DNA of 64,000 nucleotides from positions 1 to 64,000 of the forward strand of contig CANDCH010000006.1 in NCBI GenBank assembly GCA_947383145.1, in the 5' to 3' direction. Position numbers and translations under genes: made by a program. Positions 24,911 through 34,193 of this stretch are shown piece by piece. Below the pieces are notes generated by a model, which saw only the letters and a list, made by a program, of their open reading frames with translations, ran no database searches and was not told where the DNA came from. The DNA is from an uncultured bacterium. Its GTDB lineage: Bacteria; Bacillota; Clostridia; Oscillospirales; Oscillospiraceae. Within the stretch, counting starts at the first letter, position 1; every line of letters starts with the position of its first letter.

Positions 24911-25362
24911 GGCGCTATGAGTTTTACAGCGCCCTGCCGCCGGAGGAGGTGTTCGCCCGTCTGGAGGCCAGGACGAAACGCGGCAGAAACTACAGCGTTT
25001 TTCATGAGTCAGAGGAGTTTTTTTATCACAGAAGGGGAGAGCGGTTCCGCCTGGGGTATTCGGGGGTGGTCCCCGCCCGGGGGTTTGTGCCGTTTTACGG
25101 CACGGTCCGCGCCCGTGGGGCGGGGTGTGTCATCACCGGCGGCTTCTCCCTGCTGCGGGAGGTTTGGCTCCCCTTTGGCATCGCGGTCGGCTCGTTTTGG
25201 ATCGTGGGGCTGTGCTGGGGCCAGCCGCCGCTGCTGTTCACGGCGATCGACGCGGCGTGGCTGCTGATCCTGCTGGGATTTTCCTCCGCCGTTCAGATCA
25301 TATTTTTCCGGAACCGCCGCAAAATCATCCTGGAGTTCATCCAGGATAACCTGCTCAAGTAA
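24907..25362 (+). CDS. small two-helix membrane protein of unknown function
   Basis: 151 residues. The N-terminal 75 residues are soluble and basic, then two hydrophobic segments (about 84-106 and 109-128) and a basic tail ending in an amphipathic helix (RKIILEFIQDNLLK). The start overlaps the whiA stop as ATGA. The layout resembles small YcxB-like proteins, a soluble part plus two helices, but I cannot confirm the family. It occupies the place where ptsH often sits in this cluster. Function unknown. Confidence 0.72.
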   Translation: MRRYEFYSALPPEEVFARLEARTKRGRNYSVFHESEEFFYHRRGERFRLGYSGVVPARGFVPFYGTVRARGAGCVITGGFSLLREVWLPFGIAVGSFWIVGLCWGQPPLLFTAIDAAWLLILLGFSSAVQIIFFRNRRKIILEFIQDNLLK

Positions 25363-25383
25363 AAAGACAAGGAGGCACCCACC

Positions 25384-28300
25384 ATGGCCTTTACCCATTT
25401 ACATCTCCACACGGAATACTCCCTCCTGGACGGCGCCTGCCGCATTGAGCAGCTGGCGGAGCGGGTGAAGGAGCTGGGCCAGACCGCCGTGGCCATCACC
25501 GACCACGGGGTGATGTACGGCGCCGTGGACTTCTACCGGGCCTGCAAGGCGGCGGGGGTGAAGCCCATCATCGGGTGCGAGGTCTACGTGGCCCCCCGCA
25601 CCCGGTTCGACCGGGTCCACGAGCTGGACGGCTCCGCCCGGCACCTGGTGCTGCTGTGCCGGAACGAGGAGGGCTACCGCAACCTGAGCTATATGGTGTC
25701 CATGGCCTTCACCGAGGGCTTCTACATCAAGCCCCGGATCGACATGGACCTGCTGCGCGCCCACAGCGGGGGGCTCATCGCCCTGTCGGCCTGCCTGGGC
25801 GGGGAGATCCCAAGCAGGCTGAGAAACGGCGACTATGAGGGGGCCCGCGCCCACGCCCTGGAGATGCGGGCGCTGTTTGGGGAGGACGGCTACTACCTGG
25901 AGCTCCAGGACCACAAAATCCCGGAGCAGCAGGTGGTCAACGCGGGCATCCTCCGCCTGAGCCGGGAGACCGGCATACCCCTGGCGGCCACCAACGACTG
26001 CCACTACCTCGCCCGGGAGGACGCCGCCATGCAGGATGTGCTCATGTGCATCCAGACGGGCAAGCTGGTGGAGGACCAGGACCGTATGCGCTTCGAGACC
26101 CAGGAGTTCTACGTCAAGAGCGAGGAGGAGATGCGCGCCCTCTTCCCCAACTGCCCCGAGGCTGTGGACAACACCCAGAAAATCGCGGACTTGTGCAATG
26201 TGGACTTTCAGTTCGGCACCTACCACCTGCCCGAGTTCAAGCTCCCCAAGGGGGAGTCCAGCGGGGACGCCTACTTTGAAAAGCTGTGCCGGCGGGGCTT
26301 CGCCCAGCGCTATCCCCAGGGCGGGGCGGAGCTGGAGGACCGCCTGCGCATGGAGATGGGGGTCATCCGGCAGATGGGGTTTGTGGACTACTTCCTCATC
26401 GTGTCCGACTTCATCGGCTACGCCAGGAAGCACGGCATCCCGGTGGGCCCGGGGCGGGGGTCCGGGGCGGGGTCCATGGTGGCCTACTGCATGTATATCA
26501 CCAATGTGGACCCCATCCGCTACGGCCTCATTTTTGAGCGCTTCCTCAACCCCGCCCGGGTGACCATGCCCGATCTGGACATCGACTTCTGCATCCGGCG
26601 GCGGCAGGACGTCATCGACTATGTGGCCCGGAAGTACGGGGAGGACCACGTGGTGCAGATCGTCACCTTCGGCACCATGAAGGCCAAGGCCGCCATCCGG
26701 GACGTGGCCCGGGTGCTCAACTTCCCCTACGCCGAGGCGGACAACATCGCCAAGCAGGTGCCCTTTGACCTGAAAATGACGCTGGACAAGGCTCTGGTGC
26801 TGTCCAAGGGGCTGAGCGACCTGTACGGCGGGGACGACCGGGTGCGCCGGCTGGTGGACATGGCCCGGAAGATCGAGGGGATGCCCCGCAACGCCTCCAC
26901 CCACGCGTCTGGGGTGGTGATCACCAAGCGGCCGGTGTACGAATATGTCCCCCTGTCCGCCAAGGACGGCCAGCCCGTCACCCAGTATACCATGACCACC
27001 ATTGAGCAGCTGGGCCTGCTGAAAATGGACTTTCTGGGCCTGCGCAACCTGACGGTGCTGGACGACGCGGCCAAAATGGTGCGGCAGAAGGAGCCGGGTT
27101 TCCGGCTGGAGGACATTCCGGAGGACGATGCGGAGGTATATAAAATGCTGTCCGAGGGCAGGACCACCGGCGTGTTCCAGATGGAGTCGGCGGGGATGAC
27201 CGGCCTGTGCCTGGGGCTCAAGCCCAAGAGCATTGAGGATATCTGCGCCATCATCGCCCTGTACCGTCCCGGCCCCATGGAGCAGATTCCCAAGTTCCTG
27301 GAGTACAAAAATCACCCGGAAAAGGTGGAGTACCTCCACCCCATGCTGGAGCCCATCCTGTCGGTGACCTACGGCGTGGCGGTGTACCAGGAGCAGGTCA
27401 TCGAGATTTTTCGCAAGCTGGCCGGCTACTCCCTGGGGCAGGCGGACAACGTCCGCCGGGCCATGAGCAAAAAGAAGGAGAAGGACATCCGGCGGGAGCG
27501 CCAGTCCTTCATCCACGGCGACCCCGCACGGGACATCAAGGGGTGCGTGGCCAACGGCATTTCGGAGGCGGTGGCAAACCAGCTCTACGACCAGATCACC
27601 TATTTCGCCAACTACGCCTTCAATAAGTCCCATACCGTGGCCTATGCCATCGTGGCCTATCAGACCGCCTGGTTCAAGTGCCGCCATCCCCGGGAGTACA
27701 TGGCCGCCCTGCTCACCTCGGTGCTGGACTCCCAGGACAAGGTGGCGGAGTATATCGCCGAGTGCCGGGACAGCGGCATCGCCCTGCTGCCCCCGGACAT
27801 CAACGAGTCGGGCGCGGCCTTCACGGTGTCCGGCCCCAACATCCGCTTCGGCCTTGCGGCGCTGAAGGGGGTGGGAGTGGGCTTCACCAACGCCGTGCTG
27901 GCCGAGCGGGAAAAGGGCGGGCCCTTTGACTCCTTCGCCGGGTTCTGCGCCCGGATGTACGACGCTGATTTGAACAAGCGGGTGCTGGACAGCCTGATCC
28001 GCTCCGGCTGCTTTGACCGGATGGGGGCCCGCCGCTCCCAGCTGCTGAAGGTGTACGAGCAGGTGGTGGATTCCATCACCCGGGACCGCAAAAAAAACCT
28101 GGAGGGCCAGTTCGACCTGTTCGGCGGCGGGGGGGAGGGGGCCGGCGTGCCCGCCGTGGTCCTGCCCGACATCCCCGAGTTCTCCCCGGTGGAGCTGATG
28201 GCCATGGAGAAGGAGACCACCGGGTTGTACCTGTCCGGCCACCCCATGGACGAGTACCGGCGGCAGGCGCAGAAATACGGCGCGGTCCCCATTGCCGCGG

Positions 28301-28857
28301 TGACGGCGGGGGTGAGCGGAGAGGAGGAACGGGAGTCCTCCTTCGGGGACGGGCAGCGGGTGACCCTGGCGGGGGTGGTGGCCTCGGTGCGCACCAAGAC
28401 CACCAAGAACAACTCCCTCATGGCCTATGTGGTGCTGGAGGACGCCTCCGGCGCCATTGAGCTGCTGTGCTTTTCCCGCACGCTGACGGAGAGCGGGCCC
28501 TATCTGAAGGCCAACCTCCCCATTGTGGTGGCGGGCAGGGTATCCATCCGGGACGAGAAGGCCCCCCAGATCATGGTGGACCGGGTGGTTCCCCTGGCGG
28601 GGGAGCGGCCGCCCTCCCCGGGGGCCGGAGAGGAGCAGGTGCTGTGGATCAAGCTGCCCGACGGGGGAGCGCCCTTCACCTGGCTGAAAAAGCTGATGAA
28701 TATGTTTCCCGGGGAGTCCTCCGCCGTGGTCTACCTGGAGGACAGCAAAAGAAGGCTCCAGACCCGGTGCGTGATCCATGAGGCCCTGCTGGCCGAGCTG
28801 CGGGAGACGCTGGGGGAGAAAAACGTGGTGCTCAAGGCGGGGGCGCCGAAACGCTGA
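25384..28857 (+). CDS. dnaE: DNA polymerase III subunit alpha
   Basis: 1157 residues. The N-terminal PHP domain (HLHTEYSLLDGACR, TDHGVMYG) is followed by the polymerase core with the catalytic aspartates in PDLDIDF (about D397, D399, D401) and the nucleotide-binding GPGRGSGAGSMV. A helix-hairpin-helix region, a C-terminal OB fold (VTLAGVVASVRTKTTKNNSLM) and a short tail complete it. This is the DnaE1/DnaE-type replicase without an internal exonuclease; Clostridia usually carry PolC as well, which is not in this window. AAGGAGG lies ten bases before the ATG. cls follows 25 bases later and is probably co-transcribed. Confidence 0.96.
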   Translation: MAFTHLHLHTEYSLLDGACRIEQLAERVKELGQTAVAITDHGVMYGAVDFYRACKAAGVKPIIGCEVYVAPRTRFDRVHELDGSARHLVLLCRNEEGYRNLSYMVSMAFTEGFYIKPRIDMDLLRAHSGGLIALSACLGGEIPSRLRNGDYEGARAHALEMRALFGEDGYYLELQDHKIPEQQVVNAGILRLSRETGIPLAATNDCHYLAREDAAMQDVLMCIQTGKLVEDQDRMRFETQEFYVKSEEEMRALFPNCPEAVDNTQKIADLCNVDFQFGTYHLPEFKLPKGESSGDAYFEKLCRRGFAQRYPQGGAELEDRLRMEMGVIRQMGFVDYFLIVSDFIGYARKHGIPVGPGRGSGAGSMVAYCMYITNVDPIRYGLIFERFLNPARVTMPDLDIDFCIRRRQDVIDYVARKYGEDHVVQIVTFGTMKAKAAIRDVARVLNFPYAEADNIAKQVPFDLKMTLDKALVLSKGLSDLYGGDDRVRRLVDMARKIEGMPRNASTHASGVVITKRPVYEYVPLSAKDGQPVTQYTMTTIEQLGLLKMDFLGLRNLTVLDDAAKMVRQKEPGFRLEDIPEDDAEVYKMLSEGRTTGVFQMESAGMTGLCLGLKPKSIEDICAIIALYRPGPMEQIPKFLEYKNHPEKVEYLHPMLEPILSVTYGVAVYQEQVIEIFRKLAGYSLGQADNVRRAMSKKKEKDIRRERQSFIHGDPARDIKGCVANGISEAVANQLYDQITYFANYAFNKSHTVAYAIVAYQTAWFKCRHPREYMAALLTSVLDSQDKVAEYIAECRDSGIALLPPDINESGAAFTVSGPNIRFGLAALKGVGVGFTNAVLAEREKGGPFDSFAGFCARMYDADLNKRVLDSLIRSGCFDRMGARRSQLLKVYEQVVDSITRDRKKNLEGQFDLFGGGGEGAGVPAVVLPDIPEFSPVELMAMEKETTGLYLSGHPMDEYRRQAQKYGAVPIAAVTAGVSGEEERESSFGDGQRVTLAGVVASVRTKTTKNNSLMAYVVLEDASGAIELLCFSRTLTESGPYLKANLPIVVAGRVSIRDEKAPQIMVDRVVPLAGERPPSPGAGEEQVLWIKLPDGGAPFTWLKKLMNMFPGESSAVVYLEDSKRRLQTRCVIHEALLAELRETLGEKNVVLKAGAPKR

Positions 28858-28882
28858 CCGGCCGGCGGCTGGGGAGGTACGC

Positions 28883-30436
28883 ATGAAAAAGCGAAGGGTT
28901 CAAAGCAAAATCGGCAAGCTGCTGTTCCACCGCATGGGCATCGTGGGGGTGCTCATCATCGCCCAGATCGTTTTGTACGTCATGGGTCTGGTGGTGCTCC
29001 GGGACAGCGTGTATTTCGACCGGGTGGAGTGGCTGTTTCTGGCCCTGTCCATTCTGTCCGCCCTGTGGATCGTGGGCAGCCGGAGCAATCCGGGCTACAA
29101 GATCGGCTGGCTCATCATTGTGCTGGGGCTGATGCCCTTTGGGTCGGTGGCCTATCTGCTGTTGGGCGGCAACCACCTGTCCGCCTTCAACCAGCGCCGC
29201 CTGCGGACCATGGAGCGGAAGATCCGCAAGAACCTGGGGGTGGAGTGCGGCCGGTCCGCCGCTCTGGGGGGACTGCTGGGGGAGGACGCGGGCTGCATGG
29301 CCCGCTATCTGGAGCGGACCACCCACTGTCCCGTGTACGGCAACACCCGCACCAGATACTACCCCCTGGGGGACGACTGCTATGACGACATTCTGGAGGC
29401 CCTGCGGGGGGCCCGGCGGTATATCTTCATCGAATATTTCATCATCGAGGAGGGCAAGCTGTGGAACTCGGTGCTGGACATTTTGAAGGAGAAGGTCCGG
29501 CAGGGGCTGGAGGTCCGGGTGATCTATGACGACATCGGCTCCATCTCCACCCTGCCGGGGGACTACCCCGCCACCCTGGAGAAGCTGGGGGTGCACTGCC
29601 GGGTGTTCAACCGGTTTGTGCCGGTGGTATCCCTGCGGCAGAACAACCGGGACCACCGCAAGTATATGATTGTGGACGGCCGGGTGGCCTTTACCGGGGG
29701 GATCAACATGGCGGACGAGTACATCAACGTCAAGCCCCGTTTTGGCCACTGGAAGGATTCCGCCATCCGGCTGGAGGGGGATGCGGTGTGGTCCATGACG
29801 GTGTCCTTCCTGGCGATGTGGGACTTTACCCACAGCGAGGAGGAGCACTTTACCCCCTTCCGCCCGGCCCCCGCCCAGGGGGGCGCGGAGGGCTATGTCC
29901 AGCCCTACCACGACTGTCCCTGGGACAACGAGGCGGTGGGGCAGACGGTGTACCTCAACCTGATCTACCGGGCCAAGCGGTATGTGTATATCACCACGCC
30001 CTATCTGGTCATCGACTACTCGCTGACCATGGCCCTCACCACCGCGGCCAAGTCGGGGGTGGATGTGCGCATCATCACCCCCCACATCCCGGACAAGAAG
30101 ACGGTGTTTGAGATGACCCGCTCCCACTATGAGGAGCTGCTGGAGGCGGGGGTGCAGGTCTTTGAGTACGAGCCTGGGTTCATTCACTCCAAGAATTTCG
30201 TGGTGGACGACCGGTTCGCCACCGTGGGCACGGTGAACCTGGACTACCGAAGCATGTTCCTCCATTTTGAGAACGGCGTGCTGCTGTACGAGACGCCGTC
30301 GGTGCGGGCCATTCGGGAGGATTTTCTGGACACCCAGACCAAGAGCCTGATGGTGACCCTGGAGGACTGCCGCTCCATCTCCATGCCCCACCGGACCCTC
30401 CGGGACCTGCTTCGGCTGTTCGCGCCGCTGCTCTAA
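28883..30436 (+). CDS. cls: cardiolipin synthase
   Basis: 517 residues. Two N-terminal membrane helices (about 18-38 and 48-68, with a further hydrophobic stretch to 95) and two phospholipase D HKD motifs: His258 in RDHRKYMIVDG and His435 in FIHSKNFVVDD. The enzyme condenses phosphatidylglycerol molecules into cardiolipin at the membrane. GGGGAGG precedes the ATG. The stop codon TAA lies inside an 8-base sequence that is duplicated at 34180-34187. The inserted segment between the two copies has separated cls from what looks like its own terminator at 34194-34224. Confidence 0.95.
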   Translation: MKKRRVQSKIGKLLFHRMGIVGVLIIAQIVLYVMGLVVLRDSVYFDRVEWLFLALSILSALWIVGSRSNPGYKIGWLIIVLGLMPFGSVAYLLLGGNHLSAFNQRRLRTMERKIRKNLGVECGRSAALGGLLGEDAGCMARYLERTTHCPVYGNTRTRYYPLGDDCYDDILEALRGARRYIFIEYFIIEEGKLWNSVLDILKEKVRQGLEVRVIYDDIGSISTLPGDYPATLEKLGVHCRVFNRFVPVVSLRQNNRDHRKYMIVDGRVAFTGGINMADEYINVKPRFGHWKDSAIRLEGDAVWSMTVSFLAMWDFTHSEEEHFTPFRPAPAQGGAEGYVQPYHDCPWDNEAVGQTVYLNLIYRAKRYVYITTPYLVIDYSLTMALTTAAKSGVDVRIITPHIPDKKTVFEMTRSHYEELLEAGVQVFEYEPGFIHSKNFVVDDRFATVGTVNLDYRSMFLHFENGVLLYETPSVRAIREDFLDTQTKSLMVTLEDCRSISMPHRTLRDLLRLFAPLL

Positions 30437-30460
30437 GGGCCTGTTTCATAGGTTAATTTT

Positions 30461-31420
30461 TTGCCAGATGAAGTAACAACTCTTGCATTTGAGCAATTGG
30501 GCTTTTTTGAGGTGGTTGATATCAAAAACATTCACAAAATCATATTTCAAGCTGGGAGCAAGGAGGAACTGCTTCCCGGCTTTGCTCCCGATTTCCCTTA
30601 TATCGCCTCTCGGGTGGAAATGGACGATTACCCGGACCGCTCCGCTCCCTGGCACTGGCACGGCGCGGTGGAACTGTCCTACACGCAAAAAGGCTGTATG
30701 CACTACCACACCCCCGGCGGAATGGCCCATTTGCCCGAAGGCTCCGCGGTGCTGGTAAACGCCAATGTCCTCCACATGACCACAGCGGAACCGGGCGCCG
30801 TTCAGTTGCTGCATATTTTTGAGCCGTCCCTGCTGGGCAGGCCGGAAAGCCGCATTGGGGAGCGGTATCTCACCCCTCTATCATCGGCAGGCCAAGTGGA
30901 GATGCTTGCCCTTTGCCCCGCGGACCCGGCCCAGGCGGCGGTTTTGGAGCAGATCAAGGAGGCTTTTCGCCTCTCCCCTGATGAATTTGGTTACGAGGTG
31001 AGGCTCCGAAACACCCTGGCGGAAATTTGGCTGGCCCTTTTTGAGCAGGCCCGCCCGCTCTTGAGCGCCCCCGCCCGCAGGGGGAAAAGCAGCGAAAAAA
31101 TCAAGGAAATGATGATCTATATCCATGAGCGCTATTCGGAAAAAATCACCATATCTGATTTGGCCGGAGCCGCGTTTTTGAGTGAGCGGGAATGCTTCCG
31201 GGCCTTTCGGGAGTGCCTCCACACTACCCCGGTGGAGTATATGAAAAGCTACCGGCTCCAGCAGGCGTGCCGCCTTCTTTTGGAAACCAAAGCGCCGGTC
31301 ACCGAAGTGGGCCAGCTCAGCGGCCTGGGCAGCAGCAGTTATTTTGGCAAAACCTTTCGAGACGCTATGGGATGTACGCCGTCGGAGTATCGCAGGAAAT
31401 GGCAGGATATTGATAATTAA
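30461..31420 (+). CDS. AraC-family transcriptional regulator (start uncertain)
   Basis: Up to 319 residues. The N-terminal cupin-like effector domain (PWHWHGAVELSYTQKG, LPEGSAVLVNANVLHM) is followed by an AraC HTH domain over the last 100 residues (ITISDLAGAAFLSERECFRAFREC and the final TPSEYRRKW). The cupin suggests binding of a sugar or similar small molecule. No good start is visible: the first TTG (30461) has no ribosome site and lies inside the left end of the candidate mobile element; the GTG at 30512 is possible but weak. The gene may have been trimmed or placed under a foreign start by the insertion. It probably regulates the small genes that follow. Confidence 0.85.
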   Translation: MPDEVTTLAFEQLGFFEVVDIKNIHKIIFQAGSKEELLPGFAPDFPYIASRVEMDDYPDRSAPWHWHGAVELSYTQKGCMHYHTPGGMAHLPEGSAVLVNANVLHMTTAEPGAVQLLHIFEPSLLGRPESRIGERYLTPLSSAGQVEMLALCPADPAQAAVLEQIKEAFRLSPDEFGYEVRLRNTLAEIWLALFEQARPLLSAPARRGKSSEKIKEMMIYIHERYSEKITISDLAGAAFLSERECFRAFRECLHTTPVEYMKSYRLQQACRLLLETKAPVTEVGQLSGLGSSSYFGKTFRDAMGCTPSEYRRKWQDIDN

Positions 31421-31512
31421 GGGCGGGAACAGGATATTCCTTTCATTGGCCTCGCGCTAAAATGACACTTGAGGGGCAACCCATCAACATCATTTTTGCG
31501 GAGGTGTGTGGT

Positions 31513-31743
31513 ATGAACGTTAAAATTACGGACATGAAGGAATTTCTCCAGGCGGTGGACGGCTGCACGGGGGATGTGTACCTGGTGTATCCCCGCGGCG
31601 GGACGGAAAACATCCGCCTGAACCCCATGCGTCAGGCGGAGCTGGTGGACGAGTGGCGGGCGAAGGGCGAGTGCCTCACGCTCACGCTGGACCTGGAGGA
31701 GCGCTGGGATCACCGGAAGCTGAAGCGCTTTGCGGTCAAATGA
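31513..31743 (+). CDS. small unknown protein of the cargo operon
   Basis: 76 residues starting at an ATG preceded by GGAGGTG at 31499-31505. It opens MNVKITDMKEFLQAVDGC and contains a predicted strand-helix-strand pattern. I do not recognise a named domain. It is followed 14 bases later by an HD-domain gene, and the four genes from here to 33580 are on one strand with gaps of no more than 14 bases, so they form one operon. Function unknown. Confidence 0.72.
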   Translation: MNVKITDMKEFLQAVDGCTGDVYLVYPRGGTENIRLNPMRQAELVDEWRAKGECLTLTLDLEERWDHRKLKRFAVK

Positions 31744-31757
31744 TAAGGGGGAATACC

Positions 31758-32357
31758 ATGACGCCGGATCGGAAAACAGCGGAGGCCGCCTTGGCTTGGG
31801 CCGAGGAACAAAATCCCGGCCCATGGTCTGCCCACTCCCGCTATGTGGCGGAAGCCTGTCAAAACATTGCGTCCTACTGTCCCGGCCTGTCCGCCGAGCG
31901 GGCCTATGTCCTGGGGCTGCTGCACGATATTGGGCGCTACGCGGGGGTGACCTCGGAGCGGCACCTGCTGGACGGCTACCGCTACTGCATGGAGCGGGGA
32001 TGGGGAAAGGCCGCTCAGGTCTGTATTTCCCACGCCTTTATGATTCAGGATGTCGGCACGTCCATTGGAATGTTCGATATGAGCCGGGAGGACTATCAGT
32101 TCATGGAGAAATTTGTGGCGGGCGCGGTCTATGACGACTATGACCGGCTGGTTCAGCTCTGCGACGCGCTGGCCCTGCCCTCCGGCTTCTGCCTGCTGGA
32201 AAAGCGGTTCGTGGATGTGACCATCCGATACGGGGTACATCCCGCCACCGTGGACCGCTGGAAAAAGATTTTGGAGCTCAAATCATATTTTGAGGGCCGG
32301 ATCGGCGGCTCCATCTATGCCCTGCTCCCGGGAGCTGTGGAAAACAGCTTCGGTTAG
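31758..32357 (+). CDS. HD-domain phosphohydrolase
   Basis: 199 residues. The metal-binding HD pattern is seen as His in SAHSRYVAEAC, the His-Asp pair in GLLHDIGRYAG, and downstream conserved His/Asp residues (ISHAFMI, LVQLCDALALP). The family hydrolyses phosphate esters of nucleotides or small metabolites; the substrate is unknown. AAGGGGGAA precedes the ATG. Its position beside a HAD phosphatase and a sugar-type acetyltransferase hints at small-molecule salvage or modification. Confidence 0.85.
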   Translation: MTPDRKTAEAALAWAEEQNPGPWSAHSRYVAEACQNIASYCPGLSAERAYVLGLLHDIGRYAGVTSERHLLDGYRYCMERGWGKAAQVCISHAFMIQDVGTSIGMFDMSREDYQFMEKFVAGAVYDDYDRLVQLCDALALPSGFCLLEKRFVDVTIRYGVHPATVDRWKKILELKSYFEGRIGGSIYALLPGAVENSFG

Positions 32358-32366
32358 GAGGGTCCT

Positions 32367-32957
32367 ATGTACTACGAAGCAACGGATTTTTTAGAGACCG
32401 CAGGCGATGAAACTCTGCGCCTCATTGCCCGGGCGCGGGAACTGGCCCGAGAATACTCCTCCACGGATTACGGCGACCACGAAAAGCGGGAGAGCATCCT
32501 CCGGGAACTCTTGGGGGCCATCGGGGAAAACGTGTCCATTGACACCCCTTTTCACTGTAATCACGGGAAAAACATCTTTTTGGGCAGTGACGTGGTCATT
32601 GGCATGAACTGCACCTTTGTGGACGACAGGCCCATTCGTGTGGGGAACAAGGTGCTCATCGCGTCCGACGTACAGATATGCACCGCTTCCCACCCGGTTT
32701 CTCCTGCGGAGCGGCTGCCGGATGACTGGCAGAGAAAAAGCGCCACTTTTTTCCGCACCTGGGCCAAGCCCGTGGTCATACACGACGGGGTATGGATCGG
32801 CGCAAAGGCTGTGATCCTACCCAGTGTGACCATTGGGGAAAATGCCGTCATTGGAGCGGGCAGCGTTGTCAACCGGGATATCCCGGCAAGCTGCGTGGCC
32901 GTGGGCAATCCCTGCCGGGTCATTCGGCGGCTGGAAGGAGAGGGAAGCATAGGATGA
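32367..32957 (+). CDS. LacA/Maa-type hexapeptide-repeat O-acetyltransferase
   Basis: 196 residues with a left-handed beta helix built of hexapeptide repeats (IFLGSDVVIGMNCTFVDD, IGAKAVILPSVTIGENAVIG). The catalytic His is likely in CTASHPVSPAERL, and the C-terminal AVGNPCRVIRRL is the usual ending of maltose/galactoside acetyltransferases. The enzyme transfers acetyl from acetyl-CoA to a sugar hydroxyl; the acceptor is not certain. It overlaps the next gene by four bases (ATGA). Confidence 0.9.
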   Translation: MYYEATDFLETAGDETLRLIARARELAREYSSTDYGDHEKRESILRELLGAIGENVSIDTPFHCNHGKNIFLGSDVVIGMNCTFVDDRPIRVGNKVLIASDVQICTASHPVSPAERLPDDWQRKSATFFRTWAKPVVIHDGVWIGAKAVILPSVTIGENAVIGAGSVVNRDIPASCVAVGNPCRVIRRLEGEGSIG

Positions 32958-33580
32958 AGTACTCTCACATCGTTTTTGATCTGGACGGAACCTTGATCGA
33001 CACTGAACGGGCCATTCTGCCCTCTCTGCGCGACACCCTGGAGGAGCTGACGGGCAGGCATTATGAGGAACAGGAGCTCACCTTTGCGCTGGGCATCACC
33101 GGGGCGGACGCGCTGGAACGGCTTGGTGTTGCTGATGTTCTCGCCGCCCTGACCTTGTGGAACGAGAAAATGCGCGGGTATGAAGATGCCGTCTCCCTGT
33201 TCGGCGGGGTGGCGGAGGTACTGGAGAAACTGCGGGAGCGGGGGCTGGCGCTGGGCATTGTCACCTCTAAAACCAGGGAGGAATTTGCCCATGATTTTAA
33301 CCGATTTGGCATTGGCGGTTACTTTCAAACCGTAGTGTGCGCCGAAGATACCCCAGAGCATAAACCAAACCCGGCCCCGCTCTTGAAGTACATGGAGCTG
33401 TCTGGCGTACCTCGGGAAAGGGTGCTCTATGTGGGCGACAGTATATATGACAGTCAGTGTGCCCACGCCGCCGGTGTGGATTTCGCCCTGGCCTTGTGGG
33501 GAACGCATGACCCTGCCATTCCGGCGGAGCATTGGATTCAAATGCTGGGGTATTTATTTGATTTGTTGGAGAGCCGGTGA
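32954..33580 (+). CDS. HAD-superfamily hydrolase, phosphoglycolate-phosphatase-like
   Basis: 208 residues. Motif I FDLDGTLIDTE, motif II IVTSKT, the Lys of motif III in EHKPNP and motif IV VGDSIYDSQCA are all intact, with the helical cap between motif I and II (subclass IA, Gph/PpaX-like). It dephosphorylates small phosphorylated substrates; which one cannot be said. Last gene of the cargo operon; the degenerate transposase region begins just after on the other strand. Confidence 0.9.
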   Translation: MKYSHIVFDLDGTLIDTERAILPSLRDTLEELTGRHYEEQELTFALGITGADALERLGVADVLAALTLWNEKMRGYEDAVSLFGGVAEVLEKLRERGLALGIVTSKTREEFAHDFNRFGIGGYFQTVVCAEDTPEHKPNPAPLLKYMELSGVPRERVLYVGDSIYDSQCAHAAGVDFALALWGTHDPAIPAEHWIQMLGYLFDLLESR

Positions 33581-33607
33581 TGAGAAACCTTTTGTCAAGG
33601 GGCGGCG

Positions 33608-33981
33608 TTAGGCAAGGCGGAAATTTTTGTAACGCCAAGCCATCAGGCTTTCAAGGCCGCTGCACTTCGATAATATGAAACACCTTAGCGCAACGGCGGA
33701 AATGCCCCGTTTGTCTTGACGGGCAAAATAGAATGCCAGAAACCACTGCGTCAGCGGCATATGGGTCCTGTGAAGCGCCGTCCCCGCTGTCACCGAGGTC
33801 TGGTGGCGGCACTCGGCGCATTGATACCGGCCGTTGGACAGCAGGCACGCATGACGGAAGCAGCATTTGGGCAGTCAAACCCCTCCAGCCACCGCAGATT
33901 CGACAGATATTCCCGGCGTTTCCCTTCGCTTGAGAACTCCTTCATAAACTTTCCCAGGGGATACCGCTTTTTCTTCGCCAT
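33608..33981 (-). pseudogene. truncated, frameshifted IS1595-type transposase
   Basis: On the minus strand, the first part (LGKFMKEFSSEGKRREYL, LRWLEGFDCP) is the N-terminus typical of IS1595 transposases with a zinc ribbon. Near 33886 the frame must slip by one base: the second frame then continues with the expected CxxC-type and following residues (CLLSNGRYQCAECRHQTSV, TAGTALHRTHMPLTQWF, QDKRGISAVAL). After GISAVAL the similarity stops and the catalytic domain is missing. So there is one single-base deletion plus loss of about two thirds of the gene. It cannot be active. Confidence 0.85.
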
Positions 33982-34094
33982 GACCCGTTCCCTCTCTTTT
34001 CCGTTTCATGGCCTCATTTTATCACCACATCTGTCCCATAATCAGCCCTTTCCTCTGGCTGATTAAAAGGAATAACCACATATTCACATATTAA

Positions 34095-34130
34095 AATAAT
34101 TGTGTTTATTTCAAGAAATCACAACGAAGC
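34095..34130 (-). repeat. 36-base sequence shared, inverted, with 7689-7724
   Basis: The 36 bases are identical to the core of the MITE-like repeat near 7.7 kb but on the opposite strand. It lies 50 bases inside the right end of the candidate mobile element. The surrounding 34000-34180 is AT-richer than the neighbourhood and has no gene. Confidence 0.85.
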
Positions 34131-34193
34131 ATGGCGGGAAAGGCTCCGGCAAATAGCGTTTTGAGAGATGCTAAACAGGCTCTAAGGAAAAAG

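Larger units (their letters stand above)
30439..34180. mobile_element. candidate cargo-carrying transposable element, IS1595-related, inactivated
   Basis: The segment starts GCCTGTTT and ends AAACAGG(C), with a further shared TTTGCCnGA inside both ends. It is flanked by CTCTAAGG at 30431-30438 and 34180-34187, an 8-base direct repeat of the size IS1595 elements make; the exact boundary is ambiguous by one base. It carries an AraC regulator, a 76-residue unknown, an HD hydrolase, a hexapeptide acetyltransferase, a HAD phosphatase and a frameshifted, truncated IS1595-type transposase. Joining the flanks restores cls followed directly by a terminator. Passenger genes are known in the IS1595 family; treating this whole unit as one element is inference. 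Confidence 0.6.

Noticed and set aside
25399-28884. 1161-codon open frame on the minus strand opposite dnaE
   Set aside because: It mirrors the third-position GC bias of dnaE; the product is His/Gly/Leu/Val-rich with no family features and no ribosome site. dnaE has clear catalytic motifs.
33716-34066. 116-codon plus-strand frame in the transposase region
   Set aside because: It is antisense to the recognisable transposase remnant.
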